Source of the DNA: Gemmatimonadales bacterium
GTDB lineage: Bacteria > Gemmatimonadota > Glassbacteria > GWA2-58-10
Direction: 5' to 3'
DNA length: 53,971 bases
Assembly (NCBI GenBank): GCA_024278175.1
Contig: JAJRTS010000004.1
Location: 1-53,971 of the forward strand
Shown piece by piece: positions 1 to 9,004 of this stretch. Within the stretch, counting starts at the first letter, position 1; each line of letters opens with the position of its first letter. The notes below the pieces were generated by a model. That model did no database searches. It was given only the letters and a program-made list of their open reading frames with translations, and had not been told where the DNA came from. A program made the translations under genes and the position numbers.

Positions 1-20
1 AACCCGGTTATTGTCTGTCA

Positions 21-3008
21 ATGTTGTCCGCCATCCTGATTATTGTCGCCTGTTCATCGTCACCAGCCAGCAAGAGCGCCGCCGAAACCGGCAATGTGCT
101 GGTGCTGGACGATTTTGAGACCGAAAGTTCGCTCTCGCGCTGGGACGGGCCGGTATCACTGTCTGAGCGCAACGTATCCCATGGCCGCCGCGCGCTGCAC
201 CTGGACCTCTCCGATCGTCGCGAGCGGCTGCTCACAACCACGGACCTGCCTTCCGACTGGAGCACTTACGACATTCTGGCATTCAGTATTTTCAACCCAG
301 CGGAGAAAATCCAGTCAGGCCTGATTCAGATTATCGACAGCAAGGCCGACGACGAGCAGGCCGATTGGGGCGGCCAGTCGTACCGCGGCAGAAAAGTGTT
401 CATGGTGCCGGGCTGGAACCATTACGAGTTCAAGGTCCGCAACATGATGGTCGAAGAGGGTGACCGCGCTCTGGCGGTCGAGACGATCCGCAAGCTGGTG
501 CTCGATTTCGGCAGGGTCGGCGGTGAGCTGTTTCTGGACAACCTCCGGCTTGTCAAGGGCGTGGAGCCGTCGTCCAGCGCCGGGAAGACCTCGCCCCTGG
601 ACAACCGCGTTGTTGTCGACGACCGAAATGTGTACCCCGCACTCTACGGCCCCGCGGAAAGTATCGAATGGAGCGCGGAGATCGGGGAACTGCAAAAAAA
701 GGCGGAGGCGGAACGCGACAGGCTGGCTGCTTTGCTGGAGGAGGCCGAGGATGCCGGTTACCAGGTACTTTACCAACGGATCGCGCTGGAAACCGCCCGG
801 CTGGGGCTGGATGTCCGCAGCAAGCTGGTCTGGTTCCAAAACGAACAGGCACGCAGGGAAATCCTGAAATACGTGATCGCAAGCTGTGCCGGGGAGTCCT
901 CGCGGATCAGGAAAATGCTGGCCGAATCCCCCAGGGCCCCCTTGCCAGCGCAACAGGCGCGCTACGTATCTCCACTGCCACCGCTGGGCAAGCTTCCGAT
1001 CAGTGACGGCTATTTCCGCTACCCCGATGGGGACCCGGTGATGCTGCTGGCCATGCATGGCTTTCGCGGCGGCCCGCTCCTCCACAACTATTTTGCACCC
1101 TACGGACATGTTCTGGAAACTTACACCGTGGGCGGCGGAAGCCGTCAGGATATAGAGCGGTCCCCGGTGTACAGGGCTTTCCACAAGTACGAGGATACTC
1201 ATCGCGTGGGCTGGGACGGCTGGTGCGGCCATCTGATCAAGGACCGCTGGTCGATGGGCGGACGTAAAGAAACGGTGGTGATCTGTCTGGAAAGCCCGCA
1301 TATCCGCGAGGCGGTTAAAAAGTACATGAAGCTCCGCTACGAGCACTGGAAAAAAATGCCGGACCTGATGTATAACATCATGGGGTACGAGCTGATGTAT
1401 ATCTGTTACTGCGAACGCAGTCAGCAGATGTTCCGCGACTGGCTAAAAGAGAAGCATGGTTCGATTGGCCGGGTCAACGAGATCTGGGGCACAAGTTACG
1501 GCTCGTTCGGAGAACTGACCGCCCCGGCCACGAAAAACGCCGCGCCTGTACCGGATGTGAACCGGGCCGCATGGTACGACTGGGCCTGTTTCAACTCGCG
1601 CCGGTTCACCGACTACCTGAAATGGTGCAAAGAGGAAATCCGCAAGCTGGACCCGGATATCCCGCTCTGCGCGGGCGGTACCAGTTCGATGTTGTCCTCG
1701 GCCAACAGCACCACCGGAATCGACGAGGAGATGATCATCAACGAAGTGGACGACGTAGTGCTCAACGAGTCAGGCGGCACGACCATTTTCAGCGACCTGT
1801 TTCTTAGCCTTCGCGAGGACCGGAGCAAGCCGATGGTGGAGCCGGAAATGGGCTCGGGGAACCGCAACATGCTGCTGCATTTCATCCATGGTAAATCCAC
1901 TATCGCCAAATGGTTGTGGCGCGAGCAGAACAGCCTGGAATTCCCGATGTTCGCGGCCAGCAGTATCCCGATCAGCTGGGACACTCCTCTGGATGCGGTG
2001 GCCGAGGTGCTGAAAATAGCGCTCGACGTTCGCCGGCTGGCTCCGGAGATCGCGGAATTTATCAAACCTGATCCTGAAATCGCAATCCTGTACAGCAAGA
2101 CTAATATGGTCCAGGTCCCTCCGCAGCTTCATCGCTCAGGCAGTACTCCCTATCTCTCGACGTTGCGCAACGTATGGGAGGGAGGGCGCTACCTGGGTTG
2201 CCGGATCGGGTTTGTCAGCGAAAAACAGGTGCTTGCCGGTAAGCTCTCCAGGCTGAAACTGCTGATCGTGCCCGCCGCCAAATACATGCGGCCGCAAGTC
2301 ACCGAACAGATTCTCCAATGGATCGCCGATGGCGGTACGGCGCTGGTCGTGGCTGAGAGCTTCCTGTTCGACCAGTACGCGCGTGAGCACAACAGCCTGG
2401 GAAAAATCGGACTGGCGGTTCGTGATGTCACCTTACCTCAAGTGCTGGGCAAGGGCGAGCAGGTGCGGAATTATGACCAGAGTATTTCGCAGACTGTCGT
2501 GTACGGCGAGGTCGACCTGGTGGCAAAAACACTGGACGCCGATATTTTTTCCGGCCGCAATGTTGAATTCAAGGCCAGCGGATTGATCCAGACCGTTGAA
2601 CCGGAAGATGCCAGGGTGCTTGCTGAGTTCGCCGATGGCAGGCCGGCGATGCTGCTCTCATCGATTGGCCGGGGAAACGCCTATTACCTGGCGGCCCCGC
2701 TGGAAAGTGAATATTACCATCGCCTGCTGGCGCCCCTGGCGGAAAAGCTTGAACTGAATCGTCCGGTGGTTGCCGTGGACCGCGAGGGAAATCTCGTTGC
2801 CGGTGTGGAAGTGCGGGCCGTGGAAAGCGAAAACGGACTGCTGGTTTACGCGAGCAACCTGACAGGCAAGGCAGTTGAGTTTAAACTGCAAGCGGCTCGC
2901 GGTAACCTGGTAAAGATAACGGACATTCGCAGCGGCGAGCCGGTAACAGGTCCGCGGATTACCCTTGCCCCCTGGCAGGAGACGATCTGGCGGGTGGAGA
3001 CGGATTGA
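21..3008 (+). CDS. Secreted GH42-like (GH-A) glycosidase, lipoprotein
   Basis: A large exported protein of about 995 residues. A lipobox-like stretch (IIVAC, Cys11) suggests a lipoprotein. The N-terminus has no positive charges and there is no stop codon upstream to the window edge, so the true start may lie outside the window. Residues about 28-175 look like a carbohydrate-binding jelly roll, and about 215-300 a charged helical linker. Residues about 330-700 resemble a GH42/GH-A barrel, with a CYC motif followed by WGTSYGSF. The usual Asn-Glu acid/base pair reads Tyr-Glu, and VEPEMG could hold the nucleophile. About 700-900 look like the GH42 trimerisation domain, with a beta-sandwich at the C-terminus. 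It probably cleaves beta-galactosides or related glycans outside the inner membrane; the substrate is unknown. The following gene is convergent. Confidence 0.6.
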   Translation: MLSAILIIVACSSSPASKSAAETGNVLVLDDFETESSLSRWDGPVSLSERNVSHGRRALHLDLSDRRERLLTTTDLPSDWSTYDILAFSIFNPAEKIQSGLIQIIDSKADDEQADWGGQSYRGRKVFMVPGWNHYEFKVRNMMVEEGDRALAVETIRKLVLDFGRVGGELFLDNLRLVKGVEPSSSAGKTSPLDNRVVVDDRNVYPALYGPAESIEWSAEIGELQKKAEAERDRLAALLEEAEDAGYQVLYQRIALETARLGLDVRSKLVWFQNEQARREILKYVIASCAGESSRIRKMLAESPRAPLPAQQARYVSPLPPLGKLPISDGYFRYPDGDPVMLLAMHGFRGGPLLHNYFAPYGHVLETYTVGGGSRQDIERSPVYRAFHKYEDTHRVGWDGWCGHLIKDRWSMGGRKETVVICLESPHIREAVKKYMKLRYEHWKKMPDLMYNIMGYELMYICYCERSQQMFRDWLKEKHGSIGRVNEIWGTSYGSFGELTAPATKNAAPVPDVNRAAWYDWACFNSRRFTDYLKWCKEEIRKLDPDIPLCAGGTSSMLSSANSTTGIDEEMIINEVDDVVLNESGGTTIFSDLFLSLREDRSKPMVEPEMGSGNRNMLLHFIHGKSTIAKWLWREQNSLEFPMFAASSIPISWDTPLDAVAEVLKIALDVRRLAPEIAEFIKPDPEIAILYSKTNMVQVPPQLHRSGSTPYLSTLRNVWEGGRYLGCRIGFVSEKQVLAGKLSRLKLLIVPAAKYMRPQVTEQILQWIADGGTALVVAESFLFDQYAREHNSLGKIGLAVRDVTLPQVLGKGEQVRNYDQSISQTVVYGEVDLVAKTLDADIFSGRNVEFKASGLIQTVEPEDARVLAEFADGRPAMLLSSIGRGNAYYLAAPLESEYYHRLLAPLAEKLELNRPVVAVDREGNLVAGVEVRAVESENGLLVYASNLTGKAVEFKLQAARGNLVKITDIRSGEPVTGPRITLAPWQETIWRVETD

Positions 3009-3039
3009 CCTTACATGCTTGAGCCTTAGCTTTGAGACG

Positions 3040-3124
3040 AGGCGGGCAGGCATGGTTATTGCTAACACCTTGGTATATATGACTCTACCGACGGGAAATT
3101 TGCAATAACCATGCCTGCCCGCCT
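3040..3124. repeat. Perfect 23-bp inverted repeat between convergent genes
   Basis: The arms at 3040-3062 and 3102-3124 are exact reverse complements. The left arm begins AGGCGGGCAGG and ends GGTTATTGC. The spacer is 39 nt. It lies in the 127-bp gap between two converging genes, so it could be a bidirectional terminator or RNA hairpin, but neither side has a strong T run. It could also be a small interspersed palindromic repeat. A weakly similar stretch occurs near 12391-12412. Confidence 0.85.
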
Positions 3125-3135
3125 TACGCATTGCC

Positions 3136-4506
3136 CTATTTTTTCGCCAGTTTCCGGGCCACGTCTTCCACCTCGCCCCAGACCCTCATCAGGTTGTCGC
3201 CCCAGATCATGCGGACATGCTCCGGGGTATAACCGCGCCGCAGCAACTCGGCCGTAACAGCGGGCGCGTCCGCTGGCCCGGCGAATCCCGTTACCGCCCC
3301 TCCCCCGTCGAAATCGCTGCCGATACCCACGTGCCTTATCCCGGCAACCTGTACCACGTGGTCGATATGGTCCACGAATTCGCTCAGCCCCGGCGAGGGG
3401 TACAGGCTATCGACTTCCGCTACCGACGCCAGGTAGCGCGAGGATATTTTATCGTAGACGGCGCGGTCGTTCTCGTACAACTCCAGCAGGCTATCGTAGC
3501 CGGCTTCCAGCGCGCCTGCTTTCCCCAGCAGTGCTTCCTGCAACTCGTGCTTGCCGGCGGGAAAGCTGATGAACGAGGGTACGGCTGTAATCTGCACCAC
3601 GCCTCCGCGCGCGGCGATTGCTTTAAGCTGCTCGTCGGTCAGGTTACGGGGGTTGTCGCACAGGGCCCGGCAGCACGAGTGCGAGGCGATCAGCGGTGCG
3701 GCGCTGCACTTCAGCGCATCCTCCACCGTGGCGGGGCCTGTGTGCGAAATGTCGATCATGATTCCCAGCCGGTTCATCTCGCTCACCACCCGCCGGCCGA
3801 AATCGCTCAGCCCGTTGTGCAGAGGCGGCGGGGGGCCGGCGGCGCGGGCCTCGGCCAGGTACAGATCGCGAAGCAAGCGGGTCGCATCGGCGTCCGGGTT
3901 TTCGCCCGAGGGGTAAGGCCTGTCCGGCGGGTTGCAGGAATCCGCGATCCGGTTATGGCCGTTGTGGGTCAGGGTGAGATAGCGCACACCGCGTTCGTAG
4001 TAATGGCTCAGCAGCGAGAGGTCCTCGCCGATCGGATAGCCGTTCTCCATGCCGATTGCGACAGCGAGGCGCCCCCCGGCCCGGATCCGTTTCACATCGC
4101 TGATAGAGCGGGCCAGGGCTGCTCTGTTCGGGTATTCGGCGCACATCCGCTCTATTCCGTCAAGGCGGTTCCCGGCGAACCTGAACCTGGCCTCGGCGGT
4201 TGATTTACCGTCTAACTCACCCTGGGGCGTGTAGGCGATCAGGAACACGCAGCCGTAGCCGCCTTGCCCGGCGGTGTCGAAATTGAACAGCAGGGGTGCG
4301 TCGTAAGCGCCGGGATCGTTTTTTTTATCCGTGGCGTAATCGAGCGGGATATCGACATGCGAATCGAGCACCAGCAGATTCCTATGTAATTGGGCTGCTT
4401 GCGCCAAAACGTCACCTGCAATCGTTAACACAATCAGCAAGGCTCCGGATAACTTTAGTAAGCGGGTAAAGACTGGACCGGCATAACCGCGCAGCGCTCG
4501 TTTCAT
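3136..4506 (-). CDS. Membrane dipeptidase, peptidase family M19
   Basis: A zinc dipeptidase of the renal dipeptidase family, 456 residues, predicted exported: the first 35 residues are a basic then hydrophobic signal peptide ending near VLAQA. Metal-binding motifs are in the expected order: HVD (His50, Asp52), a Glu in GMENG, a His in ISHTG and a His in IASHS, followed by GIGSDFDGG. The family hydrolyses dipeptides, including some D-amino acid or beta-lactam-like substrates. The ATG at 4506 is preceded by GGAGG five bases away. It ends with TAG, which matters for judging the amber codon in cytochrome b elsewhere in the window. The next gene upstream on the same strand is 25 bp away, so the two could be cotranscribed. 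Confidence 0.92.
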   Translation of the reverse strand: MKRALRGYAGPVFTRLLKLSGALLIVLTIAGDVLAQAAQLHRNLLVLDSHVDIPLDYATDKKNDPGAYDAPLLFNFDTAGQGGYGCVFLIAYTPQGELDGKSTAEARFRFAGNRLDGIERMCAEYPNRAALARSISDVKRIRAGGRLAVAIGMENGYPIGEDLSLLSHYYERGVRYLTLTHNGHNRIADSCNPPDRPYPSGENPDADATRLLRDLYLAEARAAGPPPPLHNGLSDFGRRVVSEMNRLGIMIDISHTGPATVEDALKCSAAPLIASHSCCRALCDNPRNLTDEQLKAIAARGGVVQITAVPSFISFPAGKHELQEALLGKAGALEAGYDSLLELYENDRAVYDKISSRYLASVAEVDSLYPSPGLSEFVDHIDHVVQVAGIRHVGIGSDFDGGGAVTGFAGPADAPAVTAELLRRGYTPEHVRMIWGDNLMRVWGEVEDVARKLAKK

Positions 4507-4531
4507 CCGTTCCTCCGTTCAGCGGACCGGC

Positions 4532-6271
4532 TTATCGTTCGGCGTTCCATTGGGACTGCTCGTCCACTCCCCGGGTACGCGGGCCATAGTGGGGAGGAGC
4601 CTCTCCCAATTCGATCGCTCCCAGGTCCGGGGCCTTACCACCGAAATGATCGTTGACTCCGGGGATTACAGCACCGGCGTCCACAGCCGCCGAGCCTGCC
4701 TTGAGCAGCAGATTCACCGGCTCGCGCTCGGGCACGGGTGGGTCGGGAAAAGCAATATCGCCGTCGAACACGCTCATGTCCACCAGCACCGCGTGCTTTT
4801 CGGAAGTGCCCTTGCGGAACGAGTCGAAATCATCGTATTCCCTGCCGCTCACATTGGCCCTGAATTTCATGCCGTGCAGCCCCACACCGTCATAGTCCAT
4901 GTCGCATTCGGCGCCCGTACGGGGAAACCAGACCGCCCAGCCCTCGCCGCTGCCGTACTTGCCGAACCTTCCGCCGCCCGGCCCGCCGACATGCAGGTTA
5001 TTGCGGAACAGCGCACGGGTGGGGTTGTGCACCACCCGGAACCCATCGCCCACCTTGACCACCGAGTTGTGCAGTATCACATCGCCTTTGGTCTCGCGCG
5101 CAAGCTTGTAGGGGTTGTCGATAATATTGTACATCACGTTACGGATAAAATAGGTCGGGCCGCCCAGGCCGGGTTGGCTGGACAGGCCCATGAAGCAGTT
5201 GGTCAGCCGGTTGCGCATGATGCGGCAGTTGCCCTGAGCAAAATCAGCCTCAATCCCGTCGTCAACTCCCCGCGACACATCGTTGTTATAGACGTCGATA
5301 CAGACCTGCCGGTAAGTGCCCAGGCCTTCCATGAAACTGATACAGTCGCGGAAACCCTTGACCCGGTTATAGCAGATCACGTTGCCGGGGCCTGTGAGTT
5401 GGATTCCCTCGCCCACGCTGCCCGCTCCGCCGGTGGTCATGCCCGCGCCCATCCCCATACTTGTCCAGGGCATGATGTAAGAGACCGTATTGTCGGCGAT
5501 ATAGCAGTTTCTGCACCCCGGAGGTCTGGTGGCCGTGATGCCGTACTTAGCGTTGACAGTGCAGTAGCGCACGGCGCACCAGGCCGCGCGCATCAGATCG
5601 ACGTTGCCGTTGACAGTCACCCCGTCGAGAATCACATGCTGCTGGCCGCCGAACGAGAAACTGTCGAACGTGGAGTTGATAATCCGGTGGGAGCGGTCGG
5701 AGCGAATCACGATCGGGCGGCCCGGCTTGCCGCTGCGGCGCACCGTTACATCGCCGTAGTAACCGGGGGCGAGCTCGAAAATGTCCCCCGGCATGGCCAT
5801 TATCAGCGAGTCGGCGAAATTGCGCGCGTTGACCCGGATCACCCGGCCGTCGGGCGCGGGACGCGGCACCGCGCGTGTGCTGGCCGTAACCATGCGCTCG
5901 GCCCCGCCGCCGTCGGGGTCCTTGAGTTCGAGTCTTATTTCGTACTCGGTGCCCGGCTTGAGGTCGAACAGGCTGCCGGAGTGACGGTTTTCCCAGTAGA
6001 ACGGGCGGCGGGCGGTGCGGCTCTTGCCGGCGGGAATCCGGCGCAGGGGCATGCCTTCGGTCCAGCCGTCCTGTCCTGTCTGCCGGTACCAGAGACGCAC
6101 CTGCCCGTCCTCGTCGTCGTCGCCCTCGATATGCCATTCCACCGCCAGATTGGTGATCGTAGGATAGGGCGTGGTGACCTCGCCGGGAATTGTTTTGTCC
6201 ATGGCGAAAGAAGTTGCGGCAATTAAACATATTGCCGCCAGGGTAAAGTCGATACTGACAGGTTTGAACAT
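4532..6271 (-). CDS. Secreted right-handed beta-helix protein, polysaccharide lyase-like
   Basis: A 579-residue exported protein. A start at 6271 is favoured because GGAG lies nine bases upstream and it gives a clean signal peptide ending at TSFA; an in-frame ATG at 6358 would add 29 residues before it. After the signal there is a fibronectin-III-like domain (to about residue 145), then a parallel beta-helix core with motifs such as GYYGDVTVRRSGKPGRPIVI and repeated N/D-rich turns (HVILDGVTVNGNV, NNDVSRGVDDGIEA). This arrangement is seen in PL6-type lyases and other carbohydrate-active beta-helix proteins. No lyase catalytic residues can be assigned by eye, so the substrate is open. It fits the glycan-degrading character of its neighbours. 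Confidence 0.75.
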   Translation of the reverse strand: MFKPVSIDFTLAAICLIAATSFAMDKTIPGEVTTPYPTITNLAVEWHIEGDDDEDGQVRLWYRQTGQDGWTEGMPLRRIPAGKSRTARRPFYWENRHSGSLFDLKPGTEYEIRLELKDPDGGGAERMVTASTRAVPRPAPDGRVIRVNARNFADSLIMAMPGDIFELAPGYYGDVTVRRSGKPGRPIVIRSDRSHRIINSTFDSFSFGGQQHVILDGVTVNGNVDLMRAAWCAVRYCTVNAKYGITATRPPGCRNCYIADNTVSYIMPWTSMGMGAGMTTGGAGSVGEGIQLTGPGNVICYNRVKGFRDCISFMEGLGTYRQVCIDVYNNDVSRGVDDGIEADFAQGNCRIMRNRLTNCFMGLSSQPGLGGPTYFIRNVMYNIIDNPYKLARETKGDVILHNSVVKVGDGFRVVHNPTRALFRNNLHVGGPGGGRFGKYGSGEGWAVWFPRTGAECDMDYDGVGLHGMKFRANVSGREYDDFDSFRKGTSEKHAVLVDMSVFDGDIAFPDPPVPEREPVNLLLKAGSAAVDAGAVIPGVNDHFGGKAPDLGAIELGEAPPHYGPRTRGVDEQSQWNAER

Positions 6272-6412
6272 ATTGAGACGCTCCATGTCATGTTGGGTGC
6301 TATAGTTTAGAATTCCAGACAGGCGTTGTTTTATCCCACCGATGTCTCTCACAAACAATGCAAGTTTTTTCTGAACGCGAGTATCTGTAACTGTTCAGAC
6401 TTCCAAACTATA

Positions 6413-6451
6413 AAGGCCGCAGATCACCATTGTTCGAGGATCTGCGGCCTT
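6413..6451 (-). terminator. Hairpin downstream of tRNA-Ser
   Basis: Perfect 13-bp arms, 6413-6425 (AAGGCCGCAGATC) and 6439-6451, with a 13-nt loop, lie just beyond the 3' end of the tRNA on the minus strand. The U tract after the stem is short (CTTTATAG), so it may act as a terminator or a processing boundary. Confidence 0.65.
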
Positions 6452-6461
6452 CTCAAGCTGG

Positions 6462-6545
6462 CGGAGGGCGAGGGACTCGAACCCCCATGGGTGTGACCCC
6501 GGCTGATTTCAAGTCAGCTGCCTTACCAATTAGGACTAGCCCTCC
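6462..6545 (-). tRNA. tRNA-Ser (anticodon UGA)
   Basis: The minus strand folds as a class II tRNA of 84 nt. The acceptor stem GGAGGGC pairs with GCCCTCC. The anticodon stem-loop CTGACTTGAAATCAG has TGA in the loop. A long variable arm (GGGGTCACACCC) is typical of serine tRNAs, and the T arm contains GGTTCGAGTCC. The discriminator base is G and CCA is not encoded. The gene stands alone, with no integrase or attachment-site duplication nearby. Confidence 0.95.
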
Positions 6546-6563
6546 ACAAATTTTCTCCGCCGG

Positions 6564-7883
6564 TCAGGGAAGTTCCTTGATGTAAATATTAGCGAACTCG
6601 ATCCGATCCCCGTGGTGCTGCAAAGCGATCGGGCCGGTGGGAGGGACACCGGGCAACAGCGCGTCGTCAATCACCGTCTGTCCGTTGAGTTCCACTGTCA
6701 CCCGGTCGTCAATCATCGTGATGTGGAACCTGTTCCACTCACCAATCGGGCGGTCGGCATTGAGTATCGGTGTTACACCGGCCCGCACCGATGGCGGCAG
6801 GCTTTTATCCAGACGGTAGCCGTAGAACTCTCCGCTGCCGATCGGCCAGTTCCAGATATTGACCTGGGCCTTGCTGCTGCCGCGAAGGTATATTCCGCTG
6901 TCGCCGGCGTCCATCACCGGCACGCGCAACGGCTTGCCGTCCTCGCCCTCGATATAGGAACCGTCGGGCATGATCACCGGCACGGTGTCCACCACGGCCT
7001 CGCCAAGCTGCCGCCAGTCGACTATCAGCTCGAAATTGCGGTAACCTTTGGCGCTCCAGAGGTTTTTTTCCTCCCGTGGCTCGGCCTCGCTCATACCGTC
7101 GTACTTGAGCACCCAGTCGTCCGCCACCCAATGGCCCTCGTTGCCCGGGTTGTCTCTCCAGCCGCGAAGGTCGAGTCCGCTGTAGAGCGGGACAAAACCC
7201 TCGGCGCGCGTGGCGGTCTCAGCCAGCGGGGGATGGGAGCTGGGCCTTTCCTTGATTTTGATATTGCGGAAATGAATCTCGCTGCCTTCGCTCTCGAGAC
7301 AGATATATCCCTTGCGGGGATCGCAGTCGTAAGCCCAGTTCACTTCCTGGCCGTTGACAAACAGGGTCAGCGTGCCGTCCTGGCTGATAACCTTGTAGTG
7401 GTTCCACTCCCCGGCCGGGTTCATCGCGTCTTCAGCCGGCAGGGACCGCTTGTTGGCCGGGCCGCGGGGGTGAAGTTTGTAGGGGGTCATGCTGGCGCCC
7501 TGGATCGAGAAAATGTCCCCGGCGTTGCCGTCCATTATCTGCACTTCAATGCTGCGCGTAAACGGCTGTCCCCGGACCGGGAGCGCGTCGGAGTGAACGA
7601 ACAGCCCGGCGTTTCCGCCTTTCTGCATATGCCGCCACTCGATTTCAAGCTCGTAGTTCTCGTACATTCTGTCGGTGCGAAGTACGCCGGTGGGAACCCC
7701 GGTGCAGATGATCATCCCGTCGCGCACGGTAAAGGTCTCGGGTGCGCAGTTGACAGTTGCCCAGCCGTCCAGGTTCTTGCCGTTAAAGAGGCTCACCCAT
7801 TCTGTCTCGGCGGCTATCGCTCCGTGGACAAAAAGCAGGCTTGCGGCAAGCGCGATCATAATCATGGACTTCGTCTTACGCAT
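6564..7883 (-). CDS. Secreted protein with two DUF1080 (3-keto-disaccharide hydrolase-like) domains
   Basis: About 439 residues with a signal peptide ending at AIAAE. Two DUF1080/laminin-G-like domains occur in tandem. The first (about 28-212) starts WVSLFNGKNLDGW and includes GNAGLFVHSD and GEWNHYKV. The second (about 228-438) starts FVPLYSGLDLRGW and includes DSGIYLRGSS and GEWNRFHITM. Members of this family have been linked to hydrolysis of 3-keto-glycosides and to glycan binding; which applies here is not visible. The ATG at 7883 is chosen because GGAGGG sits seven bases upstream; a TTG codon immediately before it is in frame but less likely. The gene sits upstream of the tRNA on the same strand, 18 bp away. 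Confidence 0.85.
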   Translation of the reverse strand: MRKTKSMIMIALAASLLFVHGAIAAETEWVSLFNGKNLDGWATVNCAPETFTVRDGMIICTGVPTGVLRTDRMYENYELEIEWRHMQKGGNAGLFVHSDALPVRGQPFTRSIEVQIMDGNAGDIFSIQGASMTPYKLHPRGPANKRSLPAEDAMNPAGEWNHYKVISQDGTLTLFVNGQEVNWAYDCDPRKGYICLESEGSEIHFRNIKIKERPSSHPPLAETATRAEGFVPLYSGLDLRGWRDNPGNEGHWVADDWVLKYDGMSEAEPREEKNLWSAKGYRNFELIVDWRQLGEAVVDTVPVIMPDGSYIEGEDGKPLRVPVMDAGDSGIYLRGSSKAQVNIWNWPIGSGEFYGYRLDKSLPPSVRAGVTPILNADRPIGEWNRFHITMIDDRVTVELNGQTVIDDALLPGVPPTGPIALQHHGDRIEFANIYIKELP

Positions 7884-8183
7884 CAAACACCCTCCCGATT
7901 GAGATTGCCTTGAGGTTGATTAAGAGCAAAGGATATCAGTAGATAATACATCCCGCCACCGTTTTTGTCCAGTTCGGGATTAAGCACTCCGGCCGGGCGG
8001 CGGCTCCTGTTGCGGTGGGAAGATGATCGAACGGCAAACCCCGGGAGCGAGGGGGTGGCTTTTGACCCCGTGAAGGGAGGACGAAAAAATCAGTTGCAAT
8101 TTCCGGGAGGGGCCTCTTAGTTTTAACACAAGCAGTTCCACATTGTCCGGGTGATGGATAAAATTGAAAGAACGGGAGTACTG
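7884..8183. other. Intergenic region between divergent genes, no gene seen
   Basis: About 300 bp separate the DUF1080 gene (leftward) from the HAD gene (rightward). It should hold both promoters. A weak plus-strand candidate is TTGATT at 7916 with TAGATA after 18 bp. No convincing repeat, RNA or small gene is visible. Confidence 0.4.
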
Positions 8184-8855
8184 ATGGCTGGATTGAAAGC
8201 AGTGGTATTCGATGCCTACGGGACGCTGTTCGACGTCAGCTCGATTGCCGGGGCGTGCCGGGAGTTGTTCGGCGGCGACGGCGACAGACTGTGTGCCCGC
8301 TGGCGCGCGAAGCAACTGGAGTACACCTGGCTGCGCAGTCTGATGGGCCGCTACGAGGATTTCGACCGGGTTACCGCCGATGCTCTGAGCCACAGCTGCG
8401 CGGCGTTGGGCCTGGAGTTGAGCGATGCTAACGGGACCGCGCTGATGGAGCGCTACAACCGGCTCGAAACCTACCCGGAGAACAAGGCCGCGTTGAGCGC
8501 GCTTGCGGACTACAGACTGATGATCCTTTCCAACGGCAATCCATCGATGCTGGAAGCCGTGGTGGCCAGCAACGGACTCGAAGACGTGTTCGAGCGGCTG
8601 ATCAGTGTGCGGGAGCTTGGAGTTTTTAAGCCCGATCCCCGGGTCTATGAACTGGCTTGCTCCGCCGCCGGGCTGCGAGCCAACGAGATCGCCTTTGTCA
8701 GCTCCAACTATTTCGATATAGCTGGAGCCGCTGCTTTCGGATTCCGCACGTTCTGGGTCAACCGCCGCAACGAAGAGCCGGACGTGCTGGGAGTCGGCGC
8801 CGCCGCCGTGCTGGAAAATCTGGGCCAGTTGCCGGACGTATTATCCGCTGAATAA
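8184..8855 (+). CDS. HAD-superfamily hydrolase, haloacid dehalogenase type II-like
   Basis: A cytoplasmic protein of 223 residues. HAD motif I is VVFDAYGTLFD, giving the nucleophile Asp in DAYGT; motif II is LSNGN; the motif III Lys is in GVFKPDPRVYE; the last acidic motif is FVSSNYFDIAGA. DAYGT and SSN..D are characteristic of L-2-haloacid dehalogenase-like proteins, although many relatives are phosphatases. Start 8184 is chosen because GGGAG lies just upstream; an in-frame ATG at 8151 would add eleven residues with no ribosome binding site. It is monocistronic and ends about 20 bp before a promoter-like sequence serving the next gene. Confidence 0.85.
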   Translation: MAGLKAVVFDAYGTLFDVSSIAGACRELFGGDGDRLCARWRAKQLEYTWLRSLMGRYEDFDRVTADALSHSCAALGLELSDANGTALMERYNRLETYPENKAALSALADYRLMILSNGNPSMLEAVVASNGLEDVFERLISVRELGVFKPDPRVYELACSAAGLRANEIAFVSSNYFDIAGAAAFGFRTFWVNRRNEEPDVLGVGAAAVLENLGQLPDVLSAE

Positions 8856-8876
8856 TTTATTTTCCCGCCTGTAGCC

Positions 8877-8905
8877 TTGACTTTACCGCTGCGCTTAATT
8901 ATTCT
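8877..8905 (+). promoter_or_regulatory. Candidate sigma-70 promoter for the 9005-9987 pair
   Basis: TTGACT at 8877-8882 and TATTCT at 8900-8905 are separated by 17 bp, about 100 bp upstream of the beta-barrel gene. Matches to consensus are 5/6 and 4/6. Confidence 0.45.
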
Positions 8906-9004
8906 TGCCCTGTGAAAGATAAACAGTCTCATTCTATATTTCCTGCGGCGACATGCCGCCGAGCATATCCTGATTTTTATCACGTTGTGAAAGGAGCGAC
9001 GAAG

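Noticed and set aside
4550-6226. Long plus-strand open frame opposite the beta-helix gene
   Set aside because: Low-complexity His/Ala/Val-rich translation typical of antisense frames in GC-rich genes; the minus strand has the signal peptide and the domain motifs.
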